From Paragonimus skrjabini miyazakii (lineage: Eukaryota > Platyhelminthes > Trematoda > Plagiorchiida > Troglotrematidae): a DNA stretch of 64,000 nucleotides. The notes beneath the pieces were generated by a model, which had not been told where the DNA came from, did no database searches, and saw nothing but the letters and a program-made list of their open reading frames with translations. Location: positions 109,393 through 173,392 of the forward strand of contig JTDE01001009.1 of assembly GCA_014338405.1 (NCBI GenBank). Direction: 5' to 3'. Below, piece by piece: positions 25,475 through 37,600 of the stretch. Both the position numbers and the translations under genes were made by a program. Within the stretch, counting starts at the first letter, position 1; the number at the start of each line of letters is the position of its first letter.

Positions 25475-26052
25475 TAATACGCCCTATGTTGAGGATATTT
25501 TTTGCGGCATCATTGGGCCTCCTAAAATGGCCAGAGTTCTGGCATCTTTCAACCCAATCCGTAATAGTAGCAATTTCACCAAGGAGTCATAGAACAATAA
25601 GCAAATGAAATTCTTGGATGTTGACATATATTACGCGTAAGTATCTTTTCAGCTCCCGTTATCGTGTCAAAGAAAAACGTCCACGTTCTATAACTTGCTG
25701 TTGTGTGTACTCATTTTTTTACTCGTGTTGAGCACCATACATTGGTCTTACCACAAGACGATTGTCAGACAGAGTGTGTGAACATCATCCTGCATGGTTA
25801 AACACTGGTGTGTTTAAAACTGTTACAAGCGCGATTGTTGCTCATTTGACTGACTCTAATCATTCTGTCAGTAAGAAAGACGGTTTTCAGATTGTGTGCC
25901 GAGTGCCGAAGAATCGATCAAAAATGATGAGATTCTGAATTTCGACCGTTGCCGAGACCATTAGTATCCGATTGCGCAAATCTGACCTCTGCGCCCAGAA
26001 GTAGTTCGTGCGGACACAATCTTCTCCGCACAACAATCAATCAATCCTGTAA
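25475..26052 (+). mobile_element. Penelope-like element remnant, copy 2 (RT catalytic core joined to GIY-YIG endonuclease)
   Basis: At 25485-25508 the frame reads YVEDIFCG, the RT catalytic Y-x-D-D block with the first aspartate changed to glutamate. It continues through NNKQMKFLDVDIYYA with one stop. After about 130 bases a second frame gives VYSFFYSC then APYIGLTTRRLSDRV (from 25732), the two halves of the GIY-YIG motif with its following arginine. AHLTDSNHSVSKKDGF and, after a stop at 25936, RLRKSDLCAQK follow. Stops at 26002 and 26050 end it. In PLEs the catalytic core and GIY-YIG domain are normally separated by a long thumb and linker region, so most of that region is missing here. It differs in sequence from the copies at 1-830 and 61400-62850 and belongs to another subfamily. 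It is inactive. Confidence 0.85.
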
Positions 26053-26415
26053 TTTAGAACAATGGTTGTTTAGCTGGTAACAAACAGGCGGTCCATGGTG
26101 TTTATTGCATATTTCTCTAGCTCGCCATAGTTATTGCTTTCATGATTATTGTGTTGTAACTAGGCTTGTAATCAAACAGAAAATAATTCTTGTTTGCTAC
26201 TGTATCGTTCCCATGACTTCAATGAGTATTTTTCAAGGGAAAGCGAGTTCATAAGAATTTTTACAAAAACAAGTGTTTTTCCACAGAATTAGTTAGAAAG
26301 AAACTGCGACCTAGGCAACAACACTGCTTCCCAGCTCTATCTGATCCGCGAGTACAGTAATCCATGAGTCCTGACTGATTGTCAAGTGTATATGTCAAAT
26401 CGGGATCCCACAAAA
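26053..26415. other. No recognisable gene
   Basis: This lies downstream of the PLE remnant and may include its 3' untranslated region, but no boundary could be seen. Confidence 0.4.
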
Positions 26416-26721
26416 TCAATGACTAGCGTTAGCGTGCAGCGTTGCGTTCAGCTTTGTCGGCAGTGGAGCCGAATGGTATAGAGTGGCGACAGCAGAATTG
26501 GTTATGTCCTTATCCTGGTAACGTTGCCCAGTGAGTGCCATTTCTATTGAATACGCTTGGGATAGCGTAGGTCTCATTGTTAATAAAAACCGTAACGTCA
26601 CAAAACAGGCAGCTGAAGAGTACTGTTCTGGAACATCACTAATTGGACAGGTATTTTCATCAACACGTACTACCAGGTTTTTAGCAGCGTGAAATGCAAT
26701 CAATAACTCATCACTGGACAT
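26416..26721 (-). CDS. Unidentified open frame, 101 codons, coding-like composition
   Basis: A minus-strand frame with an ATG at 26721 and a TGA at 26416-26418. The translation starts MSSDELLIAFHAAKNLVVRV. It has balanced amino-acid use, few of the Cys/Tyr/Phe/Asn-rich runs typical of chance frames in AT-rich DNA, and somewhat higher local CpG. I recognise no domain, signal peptide or membrane segment. No splice sites at its ends stand out. It may be a small gene, a single exon, part of a decayed element, or chance. No long frame overlaps it on the other strand. Confidence 0.2.
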   Translation of the reverse strand: MSSDELLIAFHAAKNLVVRVDENTCPISDVPEQYSSAACFVTLRFLLTMRPTLSQAYSIEMALTGQRYQDKDITNSAVATLYHSAPLPTKLNATLHANASH

Positions 26722-29700
26722 TGTTAACCGGAGTAAAACGATTTCTATCAGGTGGTGTATCTATCTAATCATCCGGTGGCAAACATTAGGCCCATGATAG
26801 GGATATAGCTTTCGATTGTGTGAAATATTTCTTTATGAAGGAAAGACAGACTAACCACACTCCACTAAAATTATCCGTTCAAATGTTGCAGTTATTATGT
26901 CACAGTCGACTTATTCTTGATTCCCAATCAACACACACAAAACAGGAGTAAATATGTTTGTAAAACGTCAAAGAAACCATCAATAATCAATTACAAGCGC
27001 GGTAGATTCGCAAACAGCTGTTCCAGTTAAGTGTACTTCTTTTATGCATATTCCTAGTTCCTTATGAAGCAGAACGTCTGCAAATTATAACCCGGAATAA
27101 TTTGTTCGATTTCCAATTCAGTACAATGCATTCTTTTGTATACCCCTATTTAATATATCAAATACCACAGTTTTACAGTATATGCTGTGAGTTTACTTGG
27201 ACGCGGAAATACAAACCATACTCAGTCAAGTGTCATTTGTCACAGCTTCTAGAATTGATGGAATTAGTTGCGACCTATTCCGCATTCATGGGATACAAAT
27301 TACTTAGTGGAAATGTATTCTCTTAAACAACACAAAAACACTAGTAATAGTGTGGACTATCATCAGTTTTATCATTTTATAACCGAAGGAACAAATGAAA
27401 ATCTTTTAATCGCGCGCAATTACAAATTATGAGACAGGGTGTCATCAGTCTTGAAACGCACAATCTTAATTGTATAAAATACCGTTATCACAGCACATGG
27501 CATAGAGGTAAACGGAGTTTCAACAATTACATCGAACAGTTAGTTTTCAAGCGAGTGGGCAATGAATAACTAATTTTAACTATTCCCCGTCTTTTTATTT
27601 ACTAATGTATGGGCATCACCAGATTTGGACAGAAGATATGTGCTTGTAAATAATCTAACACTGAAAGCAACATCCAGTATATTTTTGAAAACTTAGTCAA
27701 TCACATTGGTAACCAGGATTTTATTGAGCTAACCGTTTGACATTAATATTTGGCGTACACAGGTGGTCTAATTGGGCCAACCTTTGGCGTCGGTGAATGT
27801 AGAGCATGCAAGAACGGTCTGCGTTGAAAAACAATCGATTTATAACTAGCGGCTTTGTACACGATCGATTATAGCTTGAATATTCTTCTTGGTGGCCTGA
27901 TCAATTCATTTGCCTGTCTGCGATTCTAGTGAAATCTGGTTAGTTGCTGGCTTTGAAGCTCTATCTCTCTGGCTCAGTGTGGTTTGACATCAAGAAAATG
28001 TTTCAATAATTATCGCCTCTGAGAAGTTATCATATTCATGAAACATTTTTACTACTCATATGTTGGTTTCAAGTAAGACACATTCAATATCATTGAGATA
28101 CTATATTATATGGCATTGATAAGTATGTCAGTTAGGTTAAAATCTGCTGTGTAATCAAAAACGTTCGTTAGCAGTCCTAAGAGCAACGAGTAAGCACATC
28201 GATTCAGATATTTCGTAATCTCGCGGAGAGGTAAAGTGTGACCTGATTGACGTGCTTTTTGACTGTCCGTGGAATGCACAAAAATCGTGGTTGTTTTATT
28301 TTAAATAATGTTCATTACATTACGATCTTTTAGTTCAGTTACAGCAAAAGACATAATGACTGCATTCCTAATTAGAAGAAGTCATGTTCTGCAGAAAAGT
28401 CTACAACAACGAGGGCACAAGCTACATAGTGATCAAGCGACATAGTTACACCATTCATAGGTCTTCTTTTTGATTCCTAACAATTGGGTTTATTTTCAGC
28501 CCGTTTGTCTATAGATAATGTGGTGGAAATGCAGTTCTGTAATTGGTTCATTCATCATAAATTATTTTGTATGACCTTCGTTTTTCCTGGAATTCTTAAA
28601 CAGTCTTCAATAGTGATTGCAAAAAAAAACAAATAAACCTCAGTCTAACCTAAACTGGCCAGTTGATAATTAAAACATCAGCTGTTAAATCAACCATCGA
28701 CATTCTTCACAGTTAAGATTCTCGCTACCACGAAAATTTAACGGAAGTATGATCATCCTTAAACGTAAAAATGAACTCTTTGCTTTGTCGTTTAATTTAT
28801 TTTCAAGGTACTGGACGGGCTGTTTTTGTGTTCTCTGTTCCTCTTCCCCAATTTCTCCACAATTACAAATCGATTCACAAGCTCAAATAAACTTTGGGAC
28901 CTGCAACTTTTACAACCCCAAACAAAATCTGTTCTAGTAAGTATTCATCACGGTTGAGTTATACGTTCTCATATAAGCCACTATTTATGAAAGAAATTCC
29001 TACAAACCAATGTTTCATTTAGCAAGAACACTTTAGAAGCTAAATCCAACAATTTACTTACGTTATTTCATGCTCACCGAAATATCACCGTTTTCTGTGA
29101 ACGTCTGTTTCGGCGTCATTTCATTTTATTCCAAAAATAGAATGGTTTTAAAGTATTGTCTATTTAGTGTTATTGTTGGCAATCCTGTTTGCGTTTTGAG
29201 ACTAAATTTAATGTTTAATTATTCCCAATCATCTGTGGAGACACTGTATTATGCTCGCTGCACACACGTTCATCTTCCTCATCGGCCAGCATGATTGGTT
29301 CACGTAATCCTACAGTTGATTGGTCCAAGCTGCACCAGGACAACCGAAAAATGTTCCTCACATGGACTTGCATTCCTGCAGCAATATATCATTCATGGCT
29401 GTAATTCTATAAGACATTTAGTGCTGTGTCTTCTATTAAACCTCTTTTTTCAGTAAAGAATCATGGTGTGAACATACCAGCATAATCAGGTGTCACAAAT
29501 TAGCAAAGAATTTAAAATTACGTACAATTCTGCAAAATATGTATATAACCAAACATTTTTGTTTCGGGCCTTTATGCAGACTTACTGGTTAATTCAGCCT
29601 AGTCCCGCAGAATGTAGTACTTATGATCAATGAACTGAATGCATCGGATACCATCAGTTCACCGGAACAGAAGAAACGGTGAGCAAGGGCATTTAGTTAC

Positions 29701-31221
29701 CATACTAAACTTTGATCAAGACTGAACAGTTGCATGACCAAAGAGAACTATTAGTTTTATATGCGCATCATAATTTGTATTAATCAGTAAATCCAACCGA
29801 TTAAAGCAGGGAGTAAACAAGTAAACAGAGAGGTAACAGAAAGTCCAGAGTTTCCAGAAGTTACAAGAAATAATGGTAACATCCAATATAAGCGGCGTAA
29901 AAATTTTGCTGACTATCCTTGATTTCTGCACGAAACAACAACCAAACTTAAGTTACGCTTGCTATAAATCTTGGATTCGTGGTGAAGTTGTTTGTAGTGA
30001 ACCTTAGTTTGGTGATTGTAGTGAATATGCTTATGTGACCATTTCAGCCATATGGTTGAAACATTTTGCAATATTGCTCTTAATATATGCACTAATAGTT
30101 TAACTGACATACTATTTATTGTAGATGCTATAAGATTCCATCAGCTTCAATATGTGATGCTCATCGGATTGAATGATGTATTGCTGCAAAATACAAGTCA
30201 CTGTTCTGTTTTTCTCTACATGTCAATACATAAAATGCAAGTAATCTCAACACAACTGATCTACGTTACATCCCTGTATTTTGAACAATCATATGTATGT
30301 ATGGTGAGGTTTTCTGAAAATGATTACCACTGTCTTAAATATGTAATGAATGTCTCAATGTAGTCTGAACCTTTTGGGATCTACACCGACGACACTCACT
30401 GTTCGATCGTCTGTTGAACTGCGGGTGGCGCGCATTTCAAACGGGGTCCATGTGAACTGGATCGCTTTACTCAGTTTTGCGTAATCACACGAAACCTACA
30501 TCCCTCGTGCACTAATATTTCTTGTATTTTGGTCAACTAGCATTGCTGAATTGTTATCAGCCCTAAAAAGATTCTTGTAATGTTGATAGCTGTCGTAATT
30601 ATTTCACTACCTGAGAAATATGCAACAAACAATGACCGTAGTAAGCACTTGTGCTTGTCAGTTGGAAACTCTTCGTGAACTGAGTTGAAACGGCAAACCT
30701 CATATCCGCAAAACAATACAAACGGCCAAAATGTAGACTGTTCGGTGCTTATCAATAAGGCTTTGTCATGAAGTGAAGTATTTCTACCCAAACCAATCAG
30801 ATGTTTTCAAGTATGAACAAATGTTTGAGTCAGTCAACCGGATAATAATTTTGGTTATAGCAAAGCTCATACTAAGTAGCTTCTCACCGTAACGATTTTC
30901 GAATTGCATCCGGTGCCGCTTACTTCACCGAAATACGTAGAAAATTGTGTGATATCTTTTGAAAAGATTCAATTTGTGATAATTCAGTGAACTGCTATGT
31001 ATCATAATCTGTTTCTGTGAAGTAGCCTTTCTTCGCCAGATTTTGCCCAAATGAATAACATCCACTGATGAAAGGGTAGGCAAGTAATCCAAACACTGTT
31101 TATTACAAACTGAACGTACACGTACGCTGCTGGCGAATTGGTACACTTATACCGTGTTTCTACCGGCACATTTTGACGATGCTACCATGCCTACGCTAGC
31201 AGAAGTTCATTCTAGTCACAA
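26722..31221. other. No recognisable gene
   Basis: Repeated short frames (27102-27326, 28749-28937, 29070-29294, 30052-30363, 30537-30791 minus, 30925-31146 minus) have no family motifs. An A-run near 28621-28629 has no recognisable element upstream. A short GC-rich patch near 30390-30440 was noted but not identified. Confidence 0.45.
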
Positions 31222-31610
31222 TTAACTACCCCAGCAATAACCGGGGACTACCCCTCCGGCTAGACTTTCATGAGGCAACTCCGTTGACCACCGTGCCAAT
31301 GACCTCATAGTAAGCACGATTAAATCACTGTAGGTGAACACATTCTGACTACCCGGTCAACTTGAGGGAAGAAACAGTAACTGTTCTGTTAACACAAATT
31401 GATGACCTCTCTACTAGGACTCACAAGGGAATGTGGTTGGGCGTCCACATATGTATATTCCATCCTGCCAGTTCCGGCCGTGTCAAGGATAGGCACTACT
31501 GACGAGCTCTAATGCGAAAGAAACACGAGTCTGGTGATTCTTTTCAAAAAGGACTGACTGAAAAGCATGGGACTGCGACATCAATGATCACCGCTGTGTG
31601 ATGTTTAGTT
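31222..31610. mobile_element. Head-to-head pair of tRNA-derived SINEs (pair C)
   Basis: The left half (about 31222-31340) is a minus-strand head: GGCTAGACTTTCATGAGGCA, ACCACCGTGCCAATGACC, then GGTGAACA. The right half (about 31419-31610) is a plus-strand copy: ACTCACAAGGGAATGTGGTT, TCAAGGATAGGCACTACTGA, GAGCTCTAATG, CTTTTCAAAAAGGACTGACTG and GTGTGATGTTT. The intervening 78 bases, with GACTACCCGG and CAGTAACTGTTCTGTTAAC, match the spacer of pair A (GACTGCCCGA and GGTAACTGTCCTTTTAAC, 10751-10795). The right copy lacks the clear A-box and B-box region, which appears deleted. Confidence 0.75.
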
Positions 31611-34600
31611 TGTTCACGCTTGTTAGATCGCACTGCTCTTAGACCTTAGGGCTGAAAACCTCAAATACATCATTTTCTGTCGCCCACCTTTGTTTGAGAT
31701 CGATCGTCCGCTGTGAATTCTAGTTGAGGTTGGCTCAGCCTATACTGCTCACTCACTCAAATCTCATTCCAACGCCCACTAACCTGTCACCGCTAACAGG
31801 GATGAAGTGGCTCGCTACGTATGTGACCATGATAAGGATTGACAAGACCACTGACAGCTTCTTTTCTCCAGATGACCATAGCAAAATTACCGCCTACGGC
31901 GCACTAATAAATCTACTTCATCTTTTACGTAAACCGTGGCTCAATCGTTTTAACTGCCTAAAATTCAAATTTGTGTCCAGCTTGCCAATCATGTTAACAC
32001 CCCACTAACATATGTTGACACTCATTTATCCTGTAAGTTAGTTTCGTTGGCACTTGCACAGATAGTTCAAGATCTGTTGGTGTGGTAACTGTTGACTAGC
32101 AAAATGCCCCAATAATTGGTGCGCGCGATGAACAAACCACCGATGACAACAGGTTATGTGAACATGAAACAGATATCGTTGTTAACCTGGTCAGTTCGTC
32201 CGACGCAGCCTGACAAAATTGAAATAGCAAGTGGTGATGGCTTATCCAGCAGGGCCGCTGAAAAAATACCCTCAATGAACTCCGGAAATTAGGGCTGGGA
32301 AATTAGCTTTTTAGATTAAAGCTGAATCATGTCGGCTCCTGTTATTCTTGTAATCCAGATGTTATGTTAAATCTCACTGTCAGAATAATGTGGTTTTATT
32401 ATGTTAGCCTCACGTTCATTAGTACAGTAATAACATTTGAATGCATCGACCATTGATAAAATCGATTGATTTTTGTAAATCTGAAGTTTGTCGAAGTTAT
32501 TGTAAAAGTTGTGGAGACGATGTGTTTTATGACAGTAACAAAATATGCCGTATAAACAGGCGACCGTTATTAAATCTACTTCTCGTCGACTTCCAAAGTG
32601 TTTTGATACTTTACAGAAAAGTTATAACCGCTTGTAACATATAAAAACGTTTAGTTACTTTTAAGAGCTTTCCGAAATGTCCTTCGTTTTCCGATACCTT
32701 ATTTCCTAGTAGCATGAATTCAACCATACAGCAATGTTATTAATAATGGAAAAGCAAGAAAATCTAGTAGTTTCCACTAGTACGTGAGTAAACTGGGATA
32801 ATTTGCGTTTCGGAGTAAAGTAGAACTACCTTCAGATTTTCACATCATGGTTGGAGAACAACAACTGCAGAAATACCACTTTACACGGCAATATATTTTA
32901 ATGGGCCTGATAAATTTCAAAATACTTCTCTATGCACGCCAAGTTGTTTTGCTAAGTAAGTCTAATCTTCAGTCTTTTATATGACGACTTTATCAAAGTT
33001 TTCAAGTGTAACATGAGTAGTTTACAATGTCCAGAGAAAAACTGATTTTTTAACACAAACCACAAAGGAAAATGTAACTTTATTTTTTGTCATCATCCTA
33101 TAAAATCGTTGCTCTCTCCTTTGCCGTTATTTTCACAACCATACAACAACATCCTAATGAAAAATCCCATATATTCACCTGCCAAACAAGCAGTATATGG
33201 TAAAAAGATCAGCGTACATGTCCCACATAATAACACTGCCTAACGGAATATATAAAATACTTAACTCTGGTGATGATTGTATACAAAGCTTTGATATATC
33301 ACAAATGTTAACGCGTTGAACCAGATTAAAAGTGCTGCAAATTAATTTTTATCACATTGACTGACAAGAATACACAAAAGGCAAGGATATCAACAAAATA
33401 AATCATCCGCTTGTGACAATCCCATCTAACGAGAACCTTTTGAGTAAACTTCGGTTAAATATAAGTATTTTGCCAGCAGTCAGCAAGTTCAAGAATCATT
33501 AAAACGGTAAGAACATAAGAAAAAGTCTCAATGGAATTCAAGAACCACTTTTATTTTTTCCAGTGTAAAGTATTCTTCTACAAATGTGACTTCAGTCTTT
33601 TACTGAGTGCGTTCATTCAGATTAGCCTTGATTGTCTTGGCGATTACATTGAGAGCTATTTCAAGTGCTAATGTTTTAGTTCGTGATAAATCAATTTGTC
33701 AAAAGAACCGAAATAAGATAATAGCACCTATCCTGTAATTAAACATTCATCTTGCTTTTGAAAATGAGAATCGCAAAGGAATATACACTTTTCAAATCAA
33801 AACACACAGTGAACACTGATTGCCGCTCAACGTCCTGAAATAAGACAATGTACTGTCTATCTGCATCGCCACATTATATTGTTTACTGTTGTCAACAATC
33901 ATGTACCTTTTTCCTTTCAGACGCATCTGATTGTTTGCCTGACTTCATCAATCGTTTAGGTAGTCTTTGGTAAACTTTACACACCGCAAAAGAGTTGCTT
34001 GCTCGTATCTTTTGCAGGGTGTTGCAAACTCCGCTGTAGTGTCGAAACGATATAAAACAATGTTCAGCCCGATAGTTGTAGTAAGTTAAACGTTGATTAC
34101 AATAGTAAATACAATTACGAAAAGTCAGTAACTAAACAGTACATCGGACAAGCATTGCCTGTTGTAAGCAAAAACGTGTACACTTTCAGAAATGTGGTAG
34201 TTGGAATGCTTACTAAATTTTAGAGGACAATTACTAAATTTTATGAAACCCGCTGTCTACCGTTAATTGAGTAGGCTTTAGAGAAAAATGAAAATGAAAG
34301 CACTATTAGCTTTTGACACTTATAAATCCGTTGAGTAGAGCGTACTATATGAAGCATTATTGTATAATATGGCTTTGCGGAAGTCCCGACGTCCCAGAAA
34401 GAAATACATCGAGGCAACATTCAAACAACGGTGTACAGCTACTAACGTGTGAAAGTGTGTCATGAAGGTATTTGTTCACGATGGCCAGAAACGTTGTTCT
34501 TCTGCAAACTTACTCGTTTTATTCATAAACATGTTCACAATTATGGCAAGCTGTTTCCATGGGGAAATGAAAAACTACTGTCAATATTCATACATAGTTC

Positions 34601-37600
34601 TGATCAACCTCAATCCAGCCAGCTGCAAGAGAATCGCAAACTGGGCCTGGAGTTACAGGGCAAAACAGGTTGTCTGTTTAGATGATTTTGAAACCGATAA
34701 TCACGAACGCGTCTGCCGCCAAATGGACACCGCAATTCTACACCCTGCGGATTACATGTTTGAAAGGATTCAAGAAGTTGTTCTATAACAAATCTGAAGG
34801 TACAGAGCTGTCAACGCTAAAATGTTGGATTATATGCAAACGAATATTTGTTGCTGCTTAACCTATTATTACGACCAAAGTGGAATTGCTACCGAGTGGC
34901 CACCTAGCACCCTAGAAATGGCGCGGGATACAGATATTGTACTTGAGGCTTAAATCACACAGTTTGGAAAATATAAGTTCGGGGGTCATACAAAGAAAAA
35001 GATTAGTCGTTGGTGGTTAGAGGTACGGGAATAATTGGAAGCGAATGTTCACGACTTTGTTAAACTTTAAACAGCCGTCGTGGTTTGTTTGATAATTGAT
35101 GAAAATTCTATTGGTAGATTGTTAAAGGGATAAATAAGATAACAATGACATTGCTAGGATAGTACAAAATTTGTGTTAATCTATTCCTTAAAATTCAGAA
35201 ACGAAAGCAGTTTTGTCGTAAACTCCAGTAGATTCGTCAATTACTTTGTAATGGACAGGACATTGATTCAATTGTCGAATGAATACAATGAACATCAGAT
35301 CTAGTTTTGGTCATTACAGATAAAAGGCTTGCGGTTGGAGAACTGAGTCTAACCTTGTTATAACAAATGTCCGTCTCGCGTACTTGACAGATTTCTCCAA
35401 GTTCGCCCATTGTTGACAAAAGCACTAAAATTTATATTCTTATCAAAATCTAAATAGCGTTTCACTTCCTCTTTGAAAGAAAGCACTAACTACTAGGATA
35501 CGATTCATACGGACGACTATAAAATATGTACGAACTGTAATTGAAAGTTGACGGTTTACGAAATAAGATTATTTGGATTATTCAATGTAAAGAACCTGTT
35601 ATTCCCTGACCGATTCGAACAGTATTCATTCAAAGACATATCTCCGTTTCAAAGTAGGCGGCTAATTTTTGTTCAGCCATTAAATCTAACTGTCAGGAAT
35701 TATTCCAACAACGTGTTGTATATTTAGTTTGTCCAGTGTTGGACTATTATTGTAATGTTTTATGACACCACTTTGAGCTGGAAGGACGATTAGTAACCCC
35801 GGATTGCAGGATGATGTTATAAGTCGCGGGTGAAACTAATTTGGATTCTCTGTATCTTAATCAATGTTATCTTTTCGAAACATTTCTAGCTATGCAGCTT
35901 GAGCAGTTTCAAAACGTGTAAATATTCCGGTCTTCAAGTCATTCTTAAAACTCATTGGGGTATATTAGAATCTTTCATACTAAAGTGCGCAGATTTAAAC
36001 TCAACGGTTGGTTTCCAGTTGTACGAAGTAGAATTATCGAAGCAGGTATACGGTCTAAAAGCAGTTGGTTGCAGCTAATTGAGTAGACTGGTGAACATGG
36101 GACGTTCACACAGCATATACAGATGTAACTACAACAGTTCATTGACCAATTAAAACATCACATTTTGAATGGGAGAAATTTGCTAGACGTGCGTTTCACG
36201 GATTCCTTTTGGTCAGAACTTACTATCAACACCTTATCTTACGTTTGTGGTTCATCTTATTCTATCCGTTTGCTTGAAACACGTGGTAACTTTTCTTCAT
36301 CATACGAATGCGTTCGTCTCAATTTTTTATAGCAGTTTGGTTTTATTATCTGCTTATTTTATTCACTGGGATCTTAGTGAAATAAAACGTTTCCTCGCGT
36401 CGCTGTCGTCATTTTATCACTTTTCCAAGTAGACTACATTAATTCAATAGTTGACCACATTATTTGCAAAATTCATTATGAATTTTCCAACAGGTGCGTT
36501 TTCCGAAATTCATTCCATATTGTTGGAATTGCGCTTATTAAATGTACATCAGACTTCATTATTTAATAACTTGATACGCATGTTTTCTGAACGTCCATCC
36601 ATTGAGTTTCTGTTCTTTCCTACTTTGCCTGTTGTCTTCCTAACAAACACAATCCGTATTAAAAGGGGCATTTAGTCGGTAGGTATTCCAAGAACACTTC
36701 TATATTGCATTATATCTAAAACAAAGTTTGTAGAATGTTGTACTGCCAAATATATCATGCAGTCATTATGGTTACCGATTGAATACACACTCCTATAATA
36801 CAAATATAACAAAATGATAGTTGTCACTGCCTGCGTTATTCACTGCACTAAAACAGAGCCATCTACAAGTGAGCTGTGTTCATAGGGTGAACAGCAGTAT
36901 TATCGAAAGTACATAATCATTCGACAAAACGTCAATAATATTCCACTTTTTTGCAATGTTTGCCATGTTTGGGGTTACTAATTGCCTAGTTTCTTCCACA
37001 AGCAACCACTTTGTGATGTTGTAGTGCCGCTTAATAGCCGGTGTCATGCTGGCATTTGATTATTTCTAGATTTACATACTTCTCAGATGGCACAGTCCCA
37101 TTTAAAACTAGGGAACCTCATGCGAGAAAACGCTGCGGTTATTGATATGCCAACCGTATCTATGTTGCTCGCAAAGTTCACCGTACTGCGTTTGTGAAAT
37201 GGAAACGGGATGTCGTTGCGCATGGAATGTTAGGATTTATGGTTAATTTTGACTGTTAATTCGGGGAATCATTCTTTCTAATTTCGGTGACAGCCTACGT
37301 TTGGTAGTAGCTCAACATAAGCCCCGTTTTGTTGCATTGCTTTCAGCCGTGTGCGTAAGCTTCTGTGCTGAATTCACATATTTGCGAATGTTTACAAAAA
37401 GAAGGTATCTGATTATGCGGCTAGCACACAGTTATTAGAAGCTGTGAGAAAATAGAAAGTGCACACATAATGAGACGGGAACCTGCGTCTTTCTTCGTAC
37501 GTAATCGGTTGAATGCTGTAGCAAAAAATGGGGTAATCGTTTTAAACACACCACCACTGATTCCCGCAATTCTAGCAAATCGATTGTTACGACAAACCAC

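Noticed and set aside
28619..28632. A-run as the 3' end of a retroelement
   Set aside because: Only nine A residues, with no recognisable element or target-site duplication next to it.
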